Source: Pelecanus crispus (taxonomy: Eukaryota; Chordata; Aves; Pelecaniformes; Pelecanidae). Taken from it: 64,000 bases of DNA. Within the stretch, counting starts at the first letter, position 1. Every line of letters starts with the position of its first letter. This document shows, piece by piece, positions 60,301 to 64,000 of the stretch. The stretch spans positions 130,569,388 to 130,633,387 of the forward strand of contig NC_134644.1 in assembly GCF_030463565.1 (NCBI RefSeq). The letters are read 5' to 3'. Both the position numbers and the translations under genes were made by a program. The notes under the pieces were generated by a model that was not told the origin of the DNA, did no database searches, and saw only the letters and a list, made by a program, of their open reading frames with translations.

Positions 60301-62687
60301 TCTATTCCCGCACACTTTTTCATGCCACCATTAGCATCAACACGAGTGTGCAGTTAGCCAATAAAAGAAAGCTATCAGCCTAGAAGCTAGCCAGTGCATG
60401 CTCACACAATGCTAATACCAGAGCAAAGGGTAGCAACGGAGAGAGAGGCCGAGACCATCAAAATTAGAATTTCAAGCAACATGCTATTATGGAAACACTC
60501 CTTCAACATAACATTACAAGACTGAAATATAAAACCTTCATTGCTGTCTGGAAATAATAGTGTATAAGATATTTTACAATCTTTGAGATTAACTACAGAC
60601 ACAGGAATATCACTAATCTATAAAATGGAAGTAACTTGAATATCGAAACAACCCAGATAAACACTATTACAAACACACCGAAATTTTAGTTACTGCATAG
60701 TGCATCATTAATATACCATATTCATTACTTTAAAATATTAAGAAAACACAGCAACTTAATTGTTACAGTACCTCCGATTTACTTGCATCTCAAGTTGTTG
60801 TATTTTTTCCAAAAGCCCTTTTTCAGCAGCTTCCCTCTGTAATTCAAACTCTTTACAAGCAGTTTGTACTGCATCCTCTTTTTCACAACTGAGCTTCTGA
60901 ATGAGCAACTGCCTGTCTTGTTCATGGTTAGATACTAACAGTTCTTTCTCTTCCTTAAGCTTATGGATAATAGCTTCATATTTTTCCTGCTGCTCACAGA
61001 GAGACAATTTTTCTGTTTTTTCCTTTTCTAGGGCATTTGCTTCCAACTCTAACTTACTTTGTAGTTCCGTTATTTGCTCTGAAAGTCTTTTTTCTGCCTC
61101 AGAAGCTTTCTGATGACGAAGTGTCACTTTATTTAGTTCAGTTCTAAGCAAATTTGATTCTTCTTCATATCTGTTTACTAGCTCAGAAATGCACTGATCT
61201 TTCTCAGTTGTCATCAGAGCCCTTAGGACCGATAAGCCCACTTGATATTCATCACTGTTAATTTGTATTTTATTGTTTAATTTATCTATCTCCTTCTTTA
61301 AGCTTTCAGTTTCCTTATCAATCTGAGATTTTAAGGCCTCTTGTTGCTGGTTTCTGCTTTCTTCCAAAAGAAGCTTCATTTCATCAGTTTCTGCCTCTTT
61401 CAGGGCAAGTTCAACTTCTAATTTGCACCTCAAATCAGACAGATCTGAAACCTTGAGTTGTAACTCTTCTACCTGTTGTTGTTTCTCTTGCACAACTACT
61501 GCATGAGATTCCTGCATTTGTTCAAGTCTGTGCTGGTTCTCTTTTTTTAATTTATCTAAACAGTCCTTGTGCTCAGCTAGCACCTTCTCAAATTCCTGTA
61601 AATGCCTGGCTTGTAAGTTGCTTTCCAGTTCTTTTAAATGACTTTGCTCTAAACTCTCAAGTTCTGCCCTCAGGAGCTGTAGTTTTTCATTGCTTTCAAC
61701 ATGAAGTTTTTTCAAGTCTTCAAGTACTATCTCACGTGACTGTCTCAGTTCCTTAATTTCAGAATTTCGCGTCTCCATTTGGCATTCCAATTCAAGTAAT
61801 TTCTGGTCTTTTTCATTCTGAAGACAAACTACAGCTTCTTTCTCATTTTTCACCACTGCAAATTCATCATTCTTATTCTGAATAACTTCCTCAAGGCCTA
61901 GTAAGTCACCTTTTAACTTTTCAATCTTCTTCTTATTTTCTTCACCATCCTCCAGTAACTTATTAATTTTAGTTTCATATTCACTTTTCAAAGACTGTAA
62001 TTCTTTTTGATGTTTATCTTTTAGTGTTTTTTCAAGTGACAGTTTTACCTTCTCAATAGTATTTACTATTTCTAATGAAGTACATTTTAAAGAATTAGAA
62101 AAGTCACACTGTTCTCTTTGTACAAGTGTTCTAAAGTGGCAAAGATCTTCTTTTATACCTCTTAAATGCACCTTTGAGTCTTGAGCAATAACCCTACACT
62201 TCTCCATGCAAACACTGAGAGATGCATTTTCTGCTGAAACATCCTTTACACAAGAACTTGTATCTTGCATACGTCTACTGTCTATTGCATTGATAACTGA
62301 AGAATAAAGAGATTCCACCATCATTTCTGGACTTTGGGGATCACTTATTACATTAGGAGATACTGGATTTTCTTCTATTACAAATTCATTTACTGCTGAC
62401 ATAAAGTCAGATTCTGGACTTTCTGCTAATGAATCCAAATCTAATGATCCTTGCTTAAGGGCTTGCTCCAAGTTGGGATGGGCAATAGTTTCAAAATCAA
62501 ATGTTTGCGCATCAATGCTGTCTGGAGACAATTCTTCTAATGGAGCTGGGGGACACACAGGAGGACACAGGGGACCCTGAAGACTGAGTGATGGAGGAGT
62601 TCTTGAAGAGGTAGCAATTGCAGTTCCTGTTGTACTTTCCATCCTTGGTGTAGTAGCAGATTGTGGCGATGCTTGACTGTTGGAGGC
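39249..62687 (-). CDS. RB1CC1: RB1CC1 / FIP200, C-terminal part, ten exons
   Basis: This is the C-terminal 953 residues of FIP200, scaffold of the ULK1-ATG13-ATG101 autophagy-initiation kinase complex. The coding exons, in transcript order, are 60772-62687, 56206-56365, 54172-54280, 53810-54050, 49901-49952, 48469-48516, 45197-45255, 43271-43398 (or 43262-43398), 39671-39741 and 39249-39326. Each intron starts GT and ends AG on the minus strand. Exon lengths of 1916, 160, 109, 241, 52, 48, 59, 128, 71 and 78 nt sum to 2862, an exact multiple of three. I recognise the gene from near-identity to vertebrate FIP200 in the Claw domain (for example VGDLVLIILDERHDNYVLF) and in the helical stretch NFNTVL...ENIINDLSDKLK. 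The remaining exons, with the initiator Met and the N-terminal dimer that binds ATG13, lie beyond the right edge. The frame is open with no breaks, so the gene looks functional. Confidence 0.97.
39327..39670 (-). other. RB1CC1 last intron (344 nt)
   Basis: Short final intron with donor GTAAGG and a T-run acceptor ending GTAG. Nothing else was seen in it. Confidence 0.92.
39671..39741 (-). CDS. RB1CC1: RB1CC1 second Claw exon
   Basis: The exon is 71 nt, with acceptor TCTCTTTAG and donor GTAAGG. It starts with CT, which completes an Ala codon, then encodes SGASRRPWVLGKVMEKEYCQ followed by AKK, ending in phase 0. It is essentially identical to the mammalian Claw. Some open frame is left beyond it but is clearly intronic. 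Confidence 0.96.
39742..43270 (-). other. RB1CC1 intron (3.5 kb) between the Claw exons, carrying a solo LTR
   Basis: This intron splits the Claw domain coding sequence. About 600 nt of it is an antisense LTR at 40619-41212. The rest is AT-rich unique sequence. Its donor is GTGAGT, or the alternative GTAAGT 9 nt inside the intron. Confidence 0.9.
40619..41212 (+). mobile_element. Solo LTR of an avian endogenous retrovirus, antisense in RB1CC1
   Basis: The element starts TGTTGGTTTTGGCTGG and ends GGGTTAAGCCACAACA, so it has the TG...CA ends of an LTR. It carries a TATAAA at 40893-40898 and an ATTAAA-type poly(A) signal at 41083-41088, in the order expected of an LTR on the plus strand. It is clearly related, over nearly its whole length, to the inverted copy at 17756-18333. 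Both resemble an LTR type (ending like GGTTTAACCCCAGC in reverse) that is abundant in bird genomes. I believe it belongs to the ERVL/ERV3 group but cannot confirm the class. No internal gag, pol or env sequence is attached, so it is a solo LTR. I could not find a clean target-site duplication. Confidence 0.85.
43271..43398 (-). CDS. RB1CC1: RB1CC1 first Claw exon, with two possible ends
   Basis: The exon begins after the acceptor CTCCCTAG with T, completing Asp. It encodes FQVGDLVLIILDERHDNYVLF and on to LAALDLKP plus one base, the core beta strands of the C-terminal Claw domain. The donor used here is GTGAGT at 43265-43270. A second good donor, GTAAGT, lies 9 nt further on at 43256-43261 and would extend the exon to 43262. 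Human FIP200 has Gly-Glu-Gly at this place in its long form, so both ends are probably used. Confidence 0.96.
43399..45196 (-). other. RB1CC1 intron (1.8 kb)
   Basis: AT-rich, with donor GTAAGT and acceptor CTCCCTAG. No repeats or extra exons were recognised. Confidence 0.9.
45197..45255 (-). CDS. RB1CC1: RB1CC1 small exon before the Claw
   Basis: The exon is 59 nt, with acceptor TTTATAG and donor GTAAGT. It encodes MSQSMSSVSSRHSEKIAIR plus the first two bases of an Asp codon. The Ser-rich stretch is a flexible joint. IAIRD is the first strand region of the Claw domain. Confidence 0.95.
45256..48468 (-). other. RB1CC1 intron (3.2 kb)
   Basis: AT-rich intron with a run of T near 46499-46510 on the plus strand. 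The open frame at 47269-47553 on the plus strand has no recognisable similarity and lies antisense to the gene. Confidence 0.9.
48469..48516 (-). CDS. RB1CC1: RB1CC1 small exon
   Basis: The exon is 48 nt, with acceptor TTTCAG and donor GTAAGT. It encodes exactly 16 residues, TLQLKEEENKRLNQRL, continuing the helix before the Claw. Both ends are in phase 0, so skipping it would keep the reading frame. Confidence 0.94.
48517..49900 (-). other. RB1CC1 intron (1.4 kb)
   Basis: AT-rich. It holds a run of 18 T on the plus strand at 49004-49021. Nothing else of note was seen. Confidence 0.9.
49004..49021 (+). repeat. T18 homopolymer
   Basis: Eighteen T in a row on the plus strand, inside an RB1CC1 intron. 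Confidence 0.95.
49901..49952 (-). CDS. RB1CC1: RB1CC1 small exon
   Basis: The exon is 52 nt, with acceptor TTTTTTAG and donor GTGAGT. The first base T joins CA from the previous exon to give His. Then follow 17 residues, ENVHMSEEKQRIMLLER, the start of the short helix that leads into the Claw domain. It is too short to be seen by open-frame length; splice sites, phase and protein match identify it. Confidence 0.93.
49953..53809 (-). other. RB1CC1 intron (3.9 kb)
   Basis: AT-rich intron. It contains a long pyrimidine-rich tract on the plus strand at about 50138-50197 (purine-rich in the transcript) and an A run near 50914-50926. No retroposon was recognised. Confidence 0.9.
50138..50197 (+). 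repeat. Pyrimidine-rich tract
   Basis: About 60 bases consisting almost only of T and C (TTTTTTTCTT, CTTTCTTTTTTCCTCTC and similar). It lies in an RB1CC1 intron and would be a purine-rich tract in the RB1CC1 transcript. Confidence 0.8.
53810..54050 (-). CDS. RB1CC1: RB1CC1 exon: end of coiled coil and second linker
   Basis: The exon is 241 nt, with acceptor GTCACAG and donor GTAAGT. The first part (DLIETLSEDRARLLEEKKKL) is the last long helix. The rest is Ser/Ala/Gly/Asp-rich, low in charge pattern and probably disordered (SPSAYSVAASEAGGACAADV), ending at METSMMAV plus two bases CA. From memory of the human protein, this linker is the least conserved stretch of the C-terminal region. Confidence 0.94.
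54051..54171 (-). other. RB1CC1 minimal intron, 121 nt
   Basis: GTAAGC donor and GTCACAG acceptor enclose only 121 nt, against 344 to 4406 nt for the other nine-exon junctions in the window. The short length is fixed by the protein sequence on both sides. Confidence 0.93.
54172..54280 (-). CDS. RB1CC1: RB1CC1 coiled-coil exon
   Basis: The exon is 109 nt, with acceptor TTTTCAG and donor GTAAGC. It encodes 36 residues starting TNFNTVLAREKMKKENIIND and ending QQQEKDK, plus the first base of an Asp codon. It is nearly invariant compared with the mammalian protein as I know it. Only 121 nt of intron separate it from the next exon. Confidence 0.95.
54281..56205 (-). other. RB1CC1 intron (1.9 kb) with T/G-rich and A/C-rich tracts
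   Basis: The plus strand shows a T/G-rich stretch at about 55031-55110 and T-rich runs near 55970-56004. An A/C-rich stretch follows at about 56090-56127. These are simple-sequence features. No coding potential was seen. Confidence 0.85.
56206..56365 (-). CDS. RB1CC1: RB1CC1 coiled-coil exon
   Basis: The exon is 160 nt, with acceptor TTTTAAG and donor GTAAAG. Its first base T completes the split Ser codon AG|T. It encodes a Pro/Ser/Glu-rich spacer (PPTESSAESS) and then strongly helical, charged sequence (LVAELQEKLQEEKMKFLEQL, ending TSLTAEQQ). It continues the coiled coil of the large exon and ends in phase 0. Confidence 0.95.
56366..60771 (-). other. RB1CC1 intron (4.4 kb)
   Basis: AT-rich intron between the large exon and the next coiled-coil exon. 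It has donor GTACTG and acceptor TTTTAAG. It contains a T run near 59704-59716. Short open frames such as the one at 59564-59947 on the plus strand are antisense, low in complexity pattern and match nothing I recognise. Confidence 0.9.
60772..62687 (-). CDS. RB1CC1: RB1CC1 large coiled-coil exon
   Basis: This 1916-nt exon encodes 638 codons plus two bases. It begins after a TTGTAG acceptor with codon GCC (residues ASNSQASPQ) and ends CGG AG before the donor GTACTG. The first Met, at 62640-62642, is internal and not the start of the protein, because the frame stays open to the acceptor. Counting from that Met, residues 1-40 are rich in Pro, Ser and Thr and look disordered. Residues 41-53 (DSIDAQTFDFETI) hold the ATG8-interacting motif. 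Residues 70-125 are an acidic conserved block (ESPESDFMSAVNEF, then SLYSSVINAIDSRR). From about residue 165 to the end the sequence is Lys/Glu/Leu/Gln-rich heptads of a long coiled coil. In the human gene this region also falls in one very large exon. Confidence 0.97.
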
Positions 62688-64000
62688 CTACAAGTTATAA
62701 AATACGAAACAAACACTTAACAAAGTGACAGGCAAAAGTGTTAATGTTTTAAATCGATTAAAATTTACCAGACAAAACCAAGAACTTAAAGTCAGCCTTA
62801 TCTGTAACGATCAAAAATATGTATGACTAAAATTTAAGCAAAAATTGCAGAAATTCAGAGATATTTTCCATTAAGTTTCAAAAAAGCAGCTTTTGTAAAT
62901 AACTAAATATTAAATGTTCACCTACCCAAAGTCCTACATAGATCACATATAATAGTATTTGAGAGGGCTGAAACACAAGTTTGGATGACACAAAAAACTG
63001 AAGTAATCAGTCAGAAATAGGCTTTTTTTTCTAACAGCCTATAGATTTTGTTTCTTCTAATAATTTTGTTACTAAAATATTTTTATTTTATTGTTGCTAT
63101 TACTGCTGTTAAAAAAATCAGTGTAACCTGGTCACTATTAATATACTAAATTAAGAAGGTTTACAAAAAGTTTTACTACAACAAAAACATGTATAAGAAT
63201 TGTTCTGCTTGTGATAGTGTAAAAGACAGTAGAATGAAGGGCACATTCTAATTAAAAGCAACATTCTGATTTTTTCAGAATGCAAGTCATCGCAGTATGA
63301 GTGGATTTTTTTTCCCCCTCCATGCTGCTCTCATCGCTCCCAGTTTTTGTTGTTTTGCCTCTGGATACCACCAAACCTGATTCTGTAGCACTAGATCTTT
63401 CAATCTTTAGCTGAAAAGCTAATGGTTAGAATAACCACCTATAATAATCCATCAGTAACAGCAGCTTGTAAACCAATACAAAGATCAAGCATAGCTTCTT
63501 CACCTTCACAGAACTGTGCCCAAGTAATTCTGATCAATTCCAGTGCTTTTGATTCTTAAAAGGCTAAAAACTTACCTTCAAATCAATTTTCCAATTAATT
63601 GTGATTACATAATGTTTAAATCGCATTATCATCAGTTTTTGTTCATTACTATGTGAATTATAAAGCCAGATCTCAAGTTACAGTGCATACTCTGCTGTAA
63701 AGTGTAAATGCATGCACAGTGTTTGAAAACCAGTCTTTGCTATTTCAAAGGCATCACGCTTTTCTATATTGCCATGGAATATATACTTCAAGTGAATTCA
63801 GCTGAATTTTGATTTATCATAGCTATAACAGTTGTAACTGCAGGCCAAGTTACATGCACTTATTTCTACGCATCTGAAATTGAGTAAAGTACCATTTTTA
63901 AATGCTTAAAAAAAACCAAAACACAAAACCCACAACCTCAGCAAGGCCTTAGAGACCATGCAAACAGCCTGTGTTCTGTGATCATCAAGCTTTTCGAATG
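62688..64000 (-). other. RB1CC1 intron, partial
   Basis: This stretch lies upstream of the large exon and has the acceptor TTGTAG at its lower end. I looked for the exon that should encode the residues before ASNSQASPQ (ending like LLSEQK in the mammalian protein) and did not find it, so it lies beyond the window. No repeat of note was seen. Confidence 0.8.

Noticed and set aside
60901..61113. 70-codon plus-strand Ser/Cys-rich frame
   Set aside because: Antisense shadow of the RB1CC1 coiled-coil exon, caused by its Glu/Lys/Leu codons.
63577..63680. Possible upstream RB1CC1 exon ending at a strong donor (AAG|GTAAGT), open in phase 0 and encoding ...VITINWKIDLK
   Set aside because: The exon before the large one should end with residues like TDLLSEQK. 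The peptide here does not match, the acceptor is poor, and there is a stop shortly upstream.
1..64000. CRISPR arrays, operons, ribosome binding sites or phage features
   Set aside because: The sequence is vertebrate nuclear DNA with introns and retroposons; nothing prokaryotic was seen. No tRNA or rRNA gene was recognised, though I could not run a covariance-model search.

Overview
The window reads as bird nuclear DNA. It is AT-rich and intron-rich. It carries three solo long terminal repeats of a type very common in avian genomes and CR1 LINE fragments, the dominant avian retroposon. I cannot name the species.

Only one gene can be supported with confidence: RB1CC1 (FIP200), on the minus strand. 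It runs from the right edge of the window to a poly(A) signal near 38365. I assigned ten coding exons. The first is the large coiled-coil exon (60772-62687) and the last is the terminal Claw exon (stop at 39249-39251). All exons are bounded by GT/AG and all codon phases agree. They add up to 2862 nt, or 953 residues plus stop, which is the C-terminal 60% of a protein of about 1590 residues. The missing N-terminal part lies beyond position 64000. In order, the included part holds the end of the disordered linker with an ATG8-binding (LIR) motif, a long coiled coil, a second disordered linker, and the complete C-terminal Claw domain that binds autophagy cargo receptors. FIP200 is the scaffold of the ULK1-ATG13-ATG101 kinase complex that starts autophagosome formation.

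Layout: 1-38349 is gene-poor flank downstream of RB1CC1. It holds two solo LTRs on the minus strand (414-801 and 17756-18333), a 5'-truncated CR1 on the minus strand (about 15480-16385), a small CR1 3' end on the plus strand (about 35010-35075), homopolymer and dinucleotide runs, and a few unexplained open frames. Three of those frames have splice-like borders and are offered only as weak candidates. 38350-62687 is RB1CC1. A third LTR sits in antisense orientation in its intron at 39742-43270. 62688-64000 is intron.

The best observation is a pair of splice donors 9 nt apart at the end of the first Claw exon. It would make two proteins differing by the residues Gly-Glu-Cys. I found no sign of a new type of system; most of the window is ordinary vertebrate intergenic and intronic DNA.
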